Both the position numbers and the translations under genes were made by a program. The notes beneath the pieces are model-generated. The model was not told the origin of the DNA, did no database searches, and saw only the letters and a list, made by a program, of their open reading frames with translations. Shown piece by piece: positions 1 through 9,960 of a DNA stretch of 40,938 nucleotides; position 1 is the first letter of the stretch, and each line of letters starts with the position of its first letter. The stretch comes from Chara braunii (Eukaryota > Streptophyta > Charophyceae > Charales > Characeae), in NCBI GenBank assembly GCA_003427395.1, contig BFEA01000035.1, forward strand, positions 2,188,858 through 2,229,795. The letters are read 5' to 3'.

Positions 1-780
1 GGGGGGAACGTTGGGGGGAAGGAAGGAGGGAAGGAAGATGGGAAGGAAGAGGGGAAGACGAGGGGCGGGGGATTTGGGGAAGAAGAGCCCCAGGGGGAAT
101 AAACCGGGGACGAAGATGGGATGAAACGCGGGACGGAAGGGAGGGAGAAGGCACGGGGAATGTGGGAAGGAGGAGAAAATGGCAGGGAGAACAAGATGGC
201 AAGTAGGAGGAGGGGGAGAAGATGGCAGGAGGAGGAACTTCAAGATGGTAAGGAGCTGGAGTAGTGGGGGAAGGAGAGGGGAAGAGGAGGATGAAGAAGA
301 TGACATGGCAAGGTTGTGTGTAAATGTGTGAGGAGGAGGAAGGAAGAACATGGCAAGGAGCAAGAGGAGGCATGGAGGAACGCGGGGGGAACCTGGGGGG
401 GAAGAAACAAGGGAAGGCGAGGGGTGGGGGATTCGGGGAAAAAGAACCTCAGGGGGAAGAAGGCGGGGTCGAAAATGGGATGAAACGTGGGACGGAAAGG
501 AGGGAGAAGGCGTGGACGCGGATGGGATGGAACGCGGGACGGAAGGGAGGGCGAAGGCGCGGGGAATATGCGAAGGAGGAGAAGATGGCAGGAAGAAGAA
601 GATGACAAGCAGGAGAAGGAAAGGGGAGGGAGGAGTAAGATGGTAAGGAGCTGGACTAGTAGCAGAAGGAGAGGGGAAGAGGAGGAGTAAGAAGATAACA
701 TGGAAAGGTTGTGTGTGTATGTGTGAGGAGGAGGAAGGAAGAACATGGCAAGGAGGAAGACGAGGCATGGAGAAGCCGGA
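1..780. repeat. Polypurine (GA-rich) block, two tandem copies of about 360-375 bp
   Basis: The plus strand is almost entirely A and G for nearly 780 bases. The landmark GGGATGAAACGCGGGACGGA near 118 recurs with few changes near 477. The GTGTGTAAATGTGTGAGGAGGAGGAA landmark near 314 recurs near 709. This gives two tandem copies, the first truncated by the window edge. Open frames here (Gly/Arg/Glu-rich on plus, Ser/Pro/Leu-rich on minus) are a by-product of base composition. I see no gene. Confidence 0.85.
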
Positions 781-1230
781 GGGTACAGGCAAAACATTTC
801 TCATAGAAAACGATTAAATAAAACATATAAGGCAGGTTACAAACACAGTCCTCAATCCCTACATCCACGCAAGGAAGAGGACCTTTTTGCTATCGTTCTT
901 GCCTGGACTTAAGATTCTAGGGCTCTGTCTGTAACCTTGGCTGAGGAGGAGGACGATGCAAAGAAGATGGATGATATAGGCCTACATTAGCCTTTGCAAA
1001 TGACACGAACGAAACAAGTCAGCCAGGTTACAAATACTGAATTACAAGAAATCTGGCAACTTATTAATAAAACCATAAATCTGTCCTGCTTCGATCCTCG
1101 AAGGAGTGTATTTCGTTTTTATTTGTAATCCAAGTTTATAGCACTATACTTTTAAAAATAGCAGTTTAAGATTTGAAAAAACATGCAAATCTTAAGAGTT
1201 ATTCTTACAGCGAAATTATCAAATACAATT
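781..1230. other. Unannotated AT-rich stretch
   Basis: No open frame with recognisable content, no repeat and no RNA gene was seen between the polypurine block and the first CT array. Confidence 0.6.
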
Positions 1231-1234
1231 CTTT

Positions 1235-1254
1235 TCTCTCTCTCTCTCTCTCTC
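1235..1254 (+). repeat. (CT)n microsatellite
   Basis: About ten CT units. A second short CT run lies near 1345-1360. These are the first of many CT/GA tracts in the window. Confidence 0.9.
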
Positions 1255-1579
1255 CATGTTTGTAAATTTGTTTATTCGATACTCCTTACGATCTACACTG
1301 GAACCACGGTCATTAAGCAACTACGACGCTGCTCGACGCTGCTTTCTCTCTCTCTCTCTGTTTGTATCTGTATGTTTGCTCTCTGAGCTACAACGACGCT
1401 CAACGATGCTCGTCCTCTTTGAATTTTTTTTTTGTCGCTCCCGACCTTGCGGAGTCTTTCTCACAATTCAGAAATCTTGTAGCGGGGTCATCCAAATTTT
1501 CCTAGTTTGGTCTCCAAGAAGTGAAATTCCGTATTCAACCCGTAAGCGGGTGCTTGGCGTTCAATATTGTTTGTTTTAC

Positions 1580-2107
1580 CGGGTCGTGGCTCTCCGAAAT
1601 TTGGTCGCCAGCTCTCTAAAATTTCAATTTTCGAGACGACCGTTGATGATAAATCTAAATTTTAACGATGTTCTTGACGACGATCACAGTGGCTGGACGG
1701 ACGAAATTATTTGTTTTGGCGGGAGTCCGGGCTCTCCGAATTTTTGTCACTAACGGTCCAAAAATTACACTTTTGCAAAAACCTTGGCGGAAAATTGACA
1801 ACTTTTAAAGATATTCTTTACGGGGATCCCAATAGCTGGGCGAGGCTCGTGACTTTCCGAAATTTGGTCACTAACTCTCTAAAATTTCAATTTTCGAGAC
1901 GACCGTTGGCGGAAATCTAAATTTTAACGATGTTCTTGACGACAATCCCAGTGGCTGGGCGGTCGAAATTATTTGTTTTGGCGGGAGCCCGGGTTCTGCG
2001 AATTTTTATCCCTAACGGTCCGAAAATTACACTTTTGCAAAAACCTTGGCGGAAAATTGACAACTTTAAAAGGCATTCTTTACGGGGATCCCAGTCGCTA
2101 CCGGCTT
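1580..2107. repeat. Tandem duplication, period about 263 bp
   Basis: CGAAATTTGGTC occurs at 1594 and 1858, and CGAAATTATTTGTTTTGGCG at about 1702 and 1964, in the same order. Each unit includes a TTTCAATTTTCGAGACGACC segment, a TTAACGATGTTCTTGACGAC segment and a TTTACGGGGATCCCA segment. Divergence between copies is a few percent. The period is not a clean multiple of three, and frames through it show no family resemblance, so it reads as a non-coding minisatellite flanking the relic that follows. Confidence 0.85.
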
Positions 2108-2218
2108 AAAATTTGTACTTCTCCAAAATTCGTTGGCGGGAAATCCAAAATTGCGAACGATGTTCTTGACGTGGGTCGCAGTAGCGGGTGTTCTCATTTT
2201 ATTTCGATTTAGTCTCCA

Positions 2219-2506
2219 AAAAGTCTACGCCCGTTAGCGACGCTCTTCCGGTCGTCCTCTGACACACTTTCTCGCGCTAACACCGAGTCTTCTCTTTTGT
2301 AGGTAACGCCATTGTCATTTCTAGATGCCAGATAGGTTGTCGTATTATATCTTCCATGTCCAAGAAGTCTATGCCCGTTAGCGACGCTCTTCCGGCCGTC
2401 CTTCGACACACTTTCTCCCGCTAACACCGAGTTTTCTCTTTTGTAGGTGACGCCGTCGTCATTTCTAGATGCCAGATAGGTTGTCGTATTATATATTCCT
2501 GCCATG
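2219..2506. repeat. Tandem duplication, period 144 bp
   Basis: CCCGTTAGCGACGCTCTTCC recurs at 2231 and 2375, and TTTCTAGATGCCAGATAGG follows in both copies. Each unit contains the polypyrimidine-AG string TCTCTTTTGTAGGT, which resembles a 3' splice site. The duplication may therefore have copied the acceptor region of an intron upstream of the following relic. That functional reading is inference; the repeat itself is directly visible. Confidence 0.85.
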
Positions 2507-2507
2507 G

Positions 2508-2685
2508 ATTCAGAGTACACACAAGATTAACCCTGTGAGATGGTTTCCAGACCTTTCTCAATGTAAGAAGAGTGTTGATGCCAAGAGTGTCAAAACGAAG
2601 AATAGCAGGTGGTTTCCGGACCTGCGTCAATGTTGTACACGCGGAGGCGAGAAGCAGAACCCTCTACCGAAGCTCAGTGCAACTG
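2508..2685 (+). pseudogene. Candidate first exon with RWFPDLxQC duplication
   Basis: In one frame, RWFPDLSQC (from 2538) and RWFPDLRQC (from 2607) are 23 codons apart, each followed by a basic segment. The exon ends at CTG before a consensus donor GTGAGA (2686). Joining 2685 to 2784 shifts the frame exactly into the acidic exon that follows, which supports it as a real exon of the same gene. The 5' boundary is uncertain; ATTCAG near 2508 could be an acceptor. Confidence 0.5.
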
Positions 2686-2783
2686 GTGAGAGGACCACCA
2701 ATGTCTGTTTGTTTCCTAAGCGTCCGCGATCGAACACTACAACAAGAAAGGTTATATTGCGCCATGCCGAGCAGCAAACACAG
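2686..2783 (+). other. Predicted 98-bp intron
   Basis: The donor is GTGAGA, the acceptor is ACACAG. Removing it restores a continuous frame (phase 1) between the RWFPDLxQC exon and the acidic exon starting VMGLCATGK. The interval also carries stops in the downstream frame, as an intron may. Confidence 0.5.
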
Positions 2784-4003
2784 TGATGGGTCTCTGCGCA
2801 ACTGGCAAAACGGGGAGTACAATCCAGATAGAGCGCCCAGGGAAGCGGCAGTGCCCGAACGTTGAAGGCGAACAATCCAGAGAGAGAGACGATGTACAGG
2901 ACATGAGCGAGAACTTTGTTGTGAAAGAAACGCTCTACGACAGCGTGGCGCAAGAATTGCGTGACAACGACACTGAGGAAGAGGAACCCAGTGACGACGA
3001 TGATGAGGAGGGCGAATCGAGCGACGACGATGATGAGGAGGAGGAAACGAGCGAGGATGCCGATTCAGAAGACACAGACTCTGAGGATGATGAAGGGAAG
3101 AACGAGTCGGGAATTGATATCGATATGTTCAAGAAGAGTCTATATGGAGAACTTTTAGGAGAAGCAAAGCAGATAATAGCACAGGAGGTGAGAAGAGGAC
3201 TGTACAGCAAATCAAGCAAGAGTGAGAAACCTCCTTACAAGTTGGGAAAGTGCGGCAGGAACGCACGTGTGTACAACAAGAAAGCTAACTACCACGTGAA
3301 CATTAAGAGTGTCGAACTAGTTCTGAAGGAAGATTGCTGCAAGGCCAACTGTTACAAGAAGTTTACGGCGGTAGACGTTTTCTACAAGCGCGAAGAATTT
3401 TGGGCGATGAAACAACTTGAGCAACTGAACTTCTTTCTCGCAGAGATGAGGATTGCGTCGTACTTTTCGGATGAGGGAGATTTAGAGGTGTTAAGGGTGA
3501 CGTTCAACGGTGTAAAGGCTTGCACAAAAGTGTGGGGAAAGTTGTACGAATGCTAGACTACACGTGTTGCAAAGATACGCAAAGAATTGAGAGAAGGAAT
3601 GGTGATGTACGAGCATGCAAACAAAGGATCAGTCGGATTATCTGCTTCATCACAACAAATTCTCGCCTGGTTGCATGAATATTTCCGATACAATACAGAG
3701 AGTATGCCAAATAGCGACCAGTTTCATCTTTCAAATACTCTCCGACGCAGAGACGTGTACGACTTCTTCAAGCAAGACTGCAAAGATTTGTACACGAATA
3801 AGACTCTTTCTTCCCGTTCCAGATTTATGACCATTTGGAGGGGTTCACTGCCCGAAAGTTCTTATTCCTGCATTGAAGAGGTTATCGGTCTGTTCCACAT
3901 GTCTGAAATTCAAGACAGGCCGTTCACAGGCAACAAGTGCATTCGAACGAGGTAATGACATAACCTCAGTGCTTATTTTCTCTCCCTCTGTCTTCCTCAC
4001 CAT

Positions 4004-4006
<3 letters not shown>

Positions 4007-4048
<42 letters not shown>
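4007..4048 (+). repeat. (CT)n microsatellite inside the intron
   Basis: About 21 uninterrupted CT units, placed downstream of the donor site within the predicted intron. Confidence 0.95.
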
Positions 4049-4051
<3 letters not shown>

Positions 4052-4204
4052 GTTCATTCTTCGACGTTTGCCACAACGCGACTGATTGTTTTGAATTATA
4101 TCCCTTTAAGTTGTTTTTGCAGAAGGTAGAGGCTGTGACTTGCACATTTACGGAAGGATTCTCATGGAACTCTTCTTCGTTTCCCCTATTTCTTCTTCTT
4201 CTTC

Positions 4205-4230
4205 CTCTCTCTCTCTCTCTCTCTCTCTCT
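4205..4230 (+). repeat. (CT)n microsatellite inside the intron
   Basis: About 13 CT units, preceded by a TTCTTCTTC run. Confidence 0.95.
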
Positions 4231-4344
4231 AAATGTTCTTCCTGTAGAAAGAAAAATGAATCTCGTGTCAGCGCAAACTGGGGAGAATTCTTATGGAAGT
4301 AGTAAGTTCGGTAAAGAAATAGTTAAACGCCTTCTCTCTGTCTC

Positions 4345-4770
4345 AGTTATAGTCCTATAACACTTTGTCTCTTATTCGTCTTCGACTTTTCAGAGTTAAA
4401 GCCCTTTACCACTTTATCTAATAATCGTCTTCGTGACGCCTGCGTTGCCTTTCCCGAACTCGTTCAGTCAATCAAAACAGAAATTTTGGGGAAGAATGAA
4501 TTGAAGATTCTACGACGTTTGTGGACTTACTTTTCTAAGTTATAGCCCTATAACACTTTGTCTAATAATCGTCTTCGACTCCTCAGAGTAAAAGCCCTTT
4601 AACACTTTATCTCTTAGCCGTCTTCGATTTTAAAACCCTTGTTATTAGTGACGTCTGCGTTGCCTTGCCCAAACTTCGAATGTTATGATGCATGACACTT
4701 GTGGACTGACTTTCCTGAGTTATAGCCCTATAACACTTTGTCTAATCATTGCTTTCGATTTTAAGGCCCT
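4345..4770 (+). repeat. Intronic repeat array with TTATAGNCCTATAA-type palindromes
   Basis: AGTTATAGYCCTATAACAC occurs at 4345, 4538 and 4718, alternating with the derived form GTAAAAGCCCTTTAACAC (about 4396 and 4586). Each is followed by TTTGTCTAATAATCGTCTTCGA-like sequence, and GTGACG..TGCGTTGCCTT recurs at about 4432 and 4649. This is a two-step tandem structure of roughly 50 and 180-190 bp. The core is an interrupted inverted repeat. Confidence 0.8.
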
Positions 4771-6530
4771 TCATCTCGCTTTGTCTCTTTTCTTTAACAT
4801 GTTTTGACAAAGTAACCGCTTGTTTTGTTATTTGCGCAGAAATGTTTGGCAAGGCACTAGAGAAGCACCGGTTAATGCAAGCAGAAGAGAGACAAAAACT
4901 CAGTAAGCATCGCCACAAGGCTTCAAGTCATCCGTCAGAGTATGTCACAATGATCATTGATGGGATGGATGAGAGCAAAACTATACTGCCACACTTCACT
5001 AGGGTTACAAAGAATTTGAAACTCAAAGAAGGGAACTTTGTGAAAGTTCACGTGGTTGGGGCTAAGGTGCTAGGACTTTCATCGAACGCCTCTGCAATTG
5101 TTTTCTTTGACAACTTCAAATCAGATTTTAATTGCATGCTAACTGTTCTTCATCGTCAGATTTCTCAACTTCCTGTACCATTTCCGAGAGTCCTGTATCT
5201 TACACTCTGAAACACTTCGAAAAAGAACAAGAACAAATTTGTGTTGTCATATCTCGTGTTCTTGGTGAAAATGAGAGTGTTTAGTAAAGTTAAGTTAAAC
5301 TTTCTTCTTGTAGGTCACACGCACGAGGACATCGACCAGATGTTCAGCTGTTTCTCGAGAAAGTTGGTTGCACATGGTGCGTTCGAACAACACGTGATTA
5401 AGGAGTCGTACAAGGTAGAACAAGATCATGGCGTGCACGTTGAGGAGATGACGAAAACAATGGACTGGAAGTTGTACGTTCAGGATCATCTACATAATAT
5501 CAATGATATTAGCTTCAACCAACATTTTCGAATCAAGCGCAACGACAACGGGGAGGTGCGCATTTGGAGCAAGCAATATCATAACTCGCAGTGGCAGCCG
5601 AACGACAGAGAAGGTCTGGACATCTTCAAGTTAGAGCCAACATGACAAGTTCAAGCTTCGCCAAAGCATGCAATCCAATCTTTGGAAGCAAGATATCGAC
5701 TTACTTGTCGCAGTGAGGACGAGAGGCGTGATAAGGTCGTCAGCAGTGAAGGTCATGTCCATAATCGAAAAGCGGGAGGATCTTCGAAATTCAAGGTTGA
5801 CGATGATGTACTTTCCATCGCCGCCTTGAAAGCCAACGTACATGCCCTGTCGCATTACGCTTAGCAACGCAGGAAACTCTCGACCTTGAGGACACAACCT
5901 CAAAGAGCCTTTCGCGTGGCCCTCTATAACAGCTGATGTCAGCAGAGCAGGTGAAGAAGTTCCACCAACTGCTAACGGCTTTGACCAACGCTGGGATCAT
6001 TTGTTCCCTCCTGAGAGACCCATCAACATCGGCGCACGAAAGAGCAAACAGTTTCAAGAGGACAGAGACGAAAAGTATGACGATCTCGAGGTCAACACTT
6101 TCATCGCATTACGAGTTTGTTCGGGGCAGGAAGAGAGAGGCAAACCTTACCACATTGGCAAGGTTGTCGAGCTGCTAGCAGGTAAACGATTCAAAGTTGC
6201 TTGGTTTGCACAACGTGAGAAAGGAGAGGGTTACTATCCTCAGTTCAAAACAAATCCTCAAGGAAAGACTACGAGAGAGCCTTCCGAGGACGTCTATGAC
6301 TGGAGCTGCGGCGTTCTTTGTTACAACTTCCAACTGAAGACAGACATGACCCTCTTCTCGCAGACCAGACAAAAGATCTCCGAGATGTTGAATTCCATGG
6401 CAACGGAGGATGTCCACTAGGAAGACCTTCTAGAAACCGATTGCTTCGAAGGTTGGCAGAGTGTCATCAAGATCGAGGTCATTTCTGCTCCCGCATCATA
6501 TCAGGTTTTCTTTTGTCGCTGTTCAACAAA

Positions 6531-6725
6531 TTATCTGAGTCTAGTCATTAGCGACTTGTAAATTCTTGTAAATATGTACAACAGTAGGTTGCAGTTAGCA
6601 GCCAGGCACGTGTGGCCAACCTTTTTGTTATCTGAGTCTAGTCGTTAGCGGCTTGTAAATTCTTGTAAATTTGTACAACAGTAGGTCGCAGTTCGCAGTC
6701 TGGCACGTGTGGTCAACCTTTTTGT
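6531..6725 (+). repeat. Tandem duplication, period 97 bp
   Basis: TTATCTGAGTCTAGTC begins at 6531 and again at 6628. Both copies run through CTTGTAAATTCTTGTAAAT, ACAACAGTAGGT, GGCACGTGTGG and CAACCTTTTTGTT. It lies directly after the last coding trace of the relic and may be its 3' terminal region. Confidence 0.9.
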
Positions 6726-6909
6726 TTTCCCGATCTTTTCCAAATGTACTTTGCGGTTTTTCACTTTACAATTTTGATATTTTGAAAATTGACTCGCGAT
6801 TTGCCGTGTGGGTTCCGACTTTTCGATTTGCGGTTTGTCATTCATTTTTTGACCAAAACATTTGTCACATTAACAATTGTCGATTTGCAGTTTGTCATTC
6901 AAACTCTCA

Positions 6910-7550
6910 CGACGTATGCTCTTTTCTACTTCCCGCGAAGTCGTGTTAAAGGCCTACAAGGTCGTGTTCGATTTTCATTGAATTTTTACGACGTTCAACA
7001 TTGTGTTTATAGTGCTTCAAACACCTCACCGATTACGGAATAATTTTTTTACGCCCGCCAAGCTTCGTGTCAAATTCTCGCGAAATTATGCTATTTTTCT
7101 ACTTCCGTAAAATTCGCGTTATAGGCCTATAAGGTCTTGTTCGAATTTCGTGGCATTTTCACGACTTTTAACACTGTGTTTTTAGGGCTTTAAATACTCG
7201 ACTAATAATGTACTAAAATTATATTTTTTTTGTACTTTCCCAAAATTCGCATTATAGGGCTTTAAGGTCGTGTTTGAATTTCGCTCAATTTCCATGATGT
7301 TGAACATTGCGTTTATAGGGCTATAAACATTTGACCGATTGCGGCCTAAAATTATTCTATCCGTTTTTCGTTTTCAAGCACTCGTTATAGGCCTATAACT
7401 CAAAAAGTGCGGTTTTCGAATTTCGAGAGAATTTTCCAGGGTCTCTTTCAAATCTCGCGAGATTCGACTCTTTTCTGCATTTGTGCAAATTCGAGTTATA
7501 GGCCTATAAGATTGTGTTTGGAAGTTGTTGAATTTTCGTGACGGTCGAAC
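6910..7550 (+). repeat. Degenerate tandem array (about 130 bp unit) with perfect palindrome TTATAGGCCTATAA
   Basis: Four or five diverged units each contain TTTTCTACTTcCG..AATTCG, then GTTATAGGCCTATAAGGTCGTGTTCGAATTTC, then GACG-TT-AACATTG-GTTTATAGGGCT. The exact 14-base palindrome TTATAGGCCTATAA is at 7119-7132, 7385-7398 and 7496-7509; related TTATAGGGCT(A/T)TAA forms sit between. A shared ancestor with the intronic array at 4345-4770 is likely because the core and its variants match. Confidence 0.8.
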
Positions 7551-8395
7551 ATGGTCAATTTAGCTGTCCACAACTTTTGGAGATTTGAAATCAGTTGTGG
7601 TTGGCTGTTTTTGCTTTCCTCAGCATCCCGTTTTTTTACTACCTTCGCTTTGAAGCTTCTATTTCCTTAGTATTATGAGTGCAAAGAAAGAGACTCTGTT
7701 CGCCTTGCCAGATTTTCGGTTAGTTTTTACGTCCTTGGATCAGGTTCCGGAAAAGACTCTTCTGTTTTGAAACAAAATACTACTTCCAGTGTAAAGTACT
7801 GACTGGTCGTTTCATTTTGCACTGAAATCTACATAAATTGAAGATCTTTTCGTTGGCCATGAGTAGGAGTCGCCTGTTCGCCTCCAAAATGGGGTCTTTT
7901 TTCCACGTTGCAGTCGACCTCGTATATTTACTGATTTTTAGGGAGGGTTTCGATGACATTTGTGCACGAAACGGTGCAAAATCCACCTTTACTTCTAAAA
8001 AAATGCTATGTTCCATTGACGTTTTTCTGTCTATAGGATTTCTCTGGTTTTGGTCTATTTCTCTGGTTTTCACGAATCCATTGTTTAGTCATGAGTACGT
8101 ATATAGTTAAACATATATAGTTGAACAAATCTCAACTTAAATCGTCCCCAATTTCACAAGTGTTATGATCTCTCTGACTAGGGCTAAACGCAAAAGGTCT
8201 CAATCACAAAACAACCGTATCCTTCGACTCAGAGGAATCAAAGCAAGCTCAAGACATACCTAATATCCAGAGGCGAAAACGGAACACACTAGGCCTCAAA
8301 CTTATGATCACCTCGAATCCAACTGCTATACATGTTTCTTTCTCATATATACCGGCACATAAGCGAATATATCCCTGCAACTCATGGCAATACCC
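7551..8395. other. Unannotated AT-rich stretch
   Basis: A 31-codon open frame starting ATGAGTGCAAAG (7676-7771) is present but has no recognisable motif, and I do not call it a gene. No repeats were noted. Confidence 0.5.
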
Positions 8396-8419
8396 AAAAA
8401 AAAAAAAAAAAAAAAAAAA
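8396..8419 (+). repeat. A24 homopolymer
   Basis: Twenty-four consecutive A residues. This could be a retroposed poly(A) tail on the plus strand, but no element body with coding content was recognised just upstream. Confidence 0.9.
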
Positions 8420-9110
8420 CCGTACGTACAAAAATTAGGCAAGTATCACAATCAAAAAGTAAATCAAAGTCTCTAATAAGAGCATACTCTCACGGGACCT
8501 CTCAATGCGCTCCGGACTATGTTCCAAGATCATATGTTCAACGAAATCTTTCCCTCAACAACTTATACAGACACGACGGTCACTTTCATACTTGAATCAT
8601 GCTCTACCCACTCTACCCTCGAGCAGATACAAGAGCTCCCGATGCGTTTCTTCAATTCAACGTAGAGACTTCTATGATACAACATACACACACAATACTC
8701 CAAATATTCGCACACATATCTTCTAATTACTCGGTAAATAGTAATGGTCTTGCTAACTAAAACATGGAGTTAGGATCACACAATCACTTAGCCTGTTGCC
8801 CTAACTCCTATGTCTACGTATATACAACTGGACTTTATTAAGAGCGGTCCAAATGATCTAAGGTCAATTTCTAGCTGAAAGCTTCTCAAGTCTAGTGGTT
8901 AGGGTTAGTTTCCTTTTTTCACTATTGTACTTTACCTAGCCTTATCCCTTTACTGCTACTATAAACAATATACAACTCACCTAGATAGAGCTCTCAAGGT
9001 TAACCATAGACAGACAGTAATTATTTCTACAACCATCATAGACCCTCGCACTCGTATTGCATGGTAAGGCGGCCGTAAACAAGCCTGCGAGAGAAGCACT
9101 TAGCAGACTA
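8420..9110. other. Unannotated stretch
   Basis: AT-rich, many short frames, nothing recognised. If a minus-strand LTR element runs from the PBS at 12.13 kb, part of this interval could be its 3' region, but no copy of the candidate LTR was seen here. Confidence 0.4.
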
Positions 9111-9122
9111 TGTGGGCACTCT

Positions 9123-9960
9123 CTATCGGCCTGCTACTGCCCGAATTTCATCCCAATTTTGAGCTCTCTCGTTTGGGTCATGGGAACTAGCATAAGCGTC
9201 AACCACATTGACCATATTCCTGAACCCATGACTAGGGGGTAAAAATCTTAGGTCTAAGTATAGGCCATAGATCATTTCACACGTATAACGCCTATATCCC
9301 CATTCTCGCGCTCTCAACGCTGCTTCTGCAGCAGCCTCTACCCTTGCATGTCCCCCAAAACACTTATCTACGAGGAAATTAGGCAGAACGACTCTTAACG
9401 GGGCTGAGGGAAGTACAAACTCTTCAGCACGCTTAACCTCTACATGGGTTTCCACCGGCTCTTCTCCCTCACGAACTCTGTCTCTCGCCCATTTTGCTGC
9501 AGCTGCCTCAGCTACCCTCAAGGGTCTCGTAAGCAGACTCTCATGCCCCAATGCCAACTCAATCCCATGCAGGACCCAAAATGATGGCGGAGCGTTTAGG
9601 GTCACCCTCACAATCGAGCAATCCTGATTATCATCGAAACCCAACTCGATCCAGGCGAAAATATCCATATCCATTTGTACGCCCCACCAAAAGGAAATAT
9701 ATTCCCCCTCTTTAACCCGTCTTGGCAAGGACATCTCGAGTCCGCCTTCCCTTTCAGCTGGCAAGGCCATATTGGGATCTTCCCTAGCGTAAGGCATCCT
9801 GAGCTGCCTTAGCTCTGTCTGGGTTCTCCCCATCACAGACAAACGTCCAGCATACGCCTTCCGTTACAATGCTGGCAATCGCATTCTACGACCTCAACTG
9901 CTAAAGCCTTAGCCTCAAGTAATCTTTCACTAAGTTCATCATTTCTAGTATTTATGACCA
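9123..9960 (-). pseudogene. Unrecognised coding relic, Cys-motif N-terminus and about 240-residue body
   Basis: The minus strand holds an open frame of about 239 codons (9842 to 9123). It has a balanced amino-acid composition, tryptophans (FWWGVQMD, DIFAWIELGF) and an Ala-rich helix (VEAAAEAALRAREWGYRRY), quite unlike the low-complexity frames nearby. Just upstream, in another frame, about 50 codons read through LLEAKALAVEVVECDCQHC before a TGA at 9834-9836. The join is continuous in sense if one frameshift is allowed, so the CDCQHC Cys cluster may be its N-terminal zinc-binding piece. I do not recognise the family. It lies 2-3 kb downstream (in minus sense) of the tRNA-Asp PBS, so a gag-like or accessory retroelement protein is one possibility. 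Confidence 0.5.

Larger units (their letters stand above)
3952..4839 (+). other. Predicted 888-bp intron packed with repeats
   Basis: The donor is GAG|GTAATG and the acceptor TTATTTGCGCAG|AA. Phase 1 on both sides joins a Cys-motif segment (CSTCLKFK then SAFER) to MFGKALEKHR, which is colinear with the family. The intron holds a 42-bp CT array (4007-4048), a 26-bp CT array (4205-4230) and a TTATAG-CCTATAA repeat array (4345-4770). Other GCAG or GTAG sites inside (near 4122 and 4247) could be cryptic acceptors. Confidence 0.65.
2508..6420 (+). pseudogene. Decayed intron-containing gene of the HTHEDID (DUF7869-type) family, probably transposase-derived
   Basis: This is the best-preserved coding structure on the left. 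Readable order: a first exon with a duplicated RWFPDLxQC motif; an acidic Asp/Glu/Ser tract (about 2960-3110); a Cys/basic segment (about 3220-3370); a helical region (3600-3840); a CSTCLKFK Cys motif (3891-3914); IDGMD (4956-4970); GHTHEDID (5313-5336) with MFSCFSRKL after it; and a C-terminal HIGKVVELL-type segment (about 6150-6180). IDGMD and GHTHEDIDQMFS are signature motifs of a large family of uncharacterised eukaryotic proteins, often multicopy and transposon-like. That the acidic motifs form an RNase H-like catalytic site is my inference. Lesions include in-frame TAG at 3554, a one-base frameshift near 3857, TGA at 5208 and 5643, and frame loss between 5864 and 5935. Two introns are phase-consistent. 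No intact protein is possible from this copy. Confidence 0.75.

Noticed and set aside
240-868. Ser/Pro/Leu-rich minus-strand and Gly/Arg-rich plus-strand open frames
   Set aside because: They follow from the polypurine composition and appear in all frames of the duplicated block.
1183-2212. Open frames of 65-165 codons
   Set aside because: They run through CT arrays and the 263-bp tandem duplication; the repeated peptide differs in frame behaviour between copies and has no domain.
8396-8419. Poly(A) tail of a LINE or SINE
   Set aside because: No element body or flanking duplication could be seen, so it is listed only as a homopolymer.
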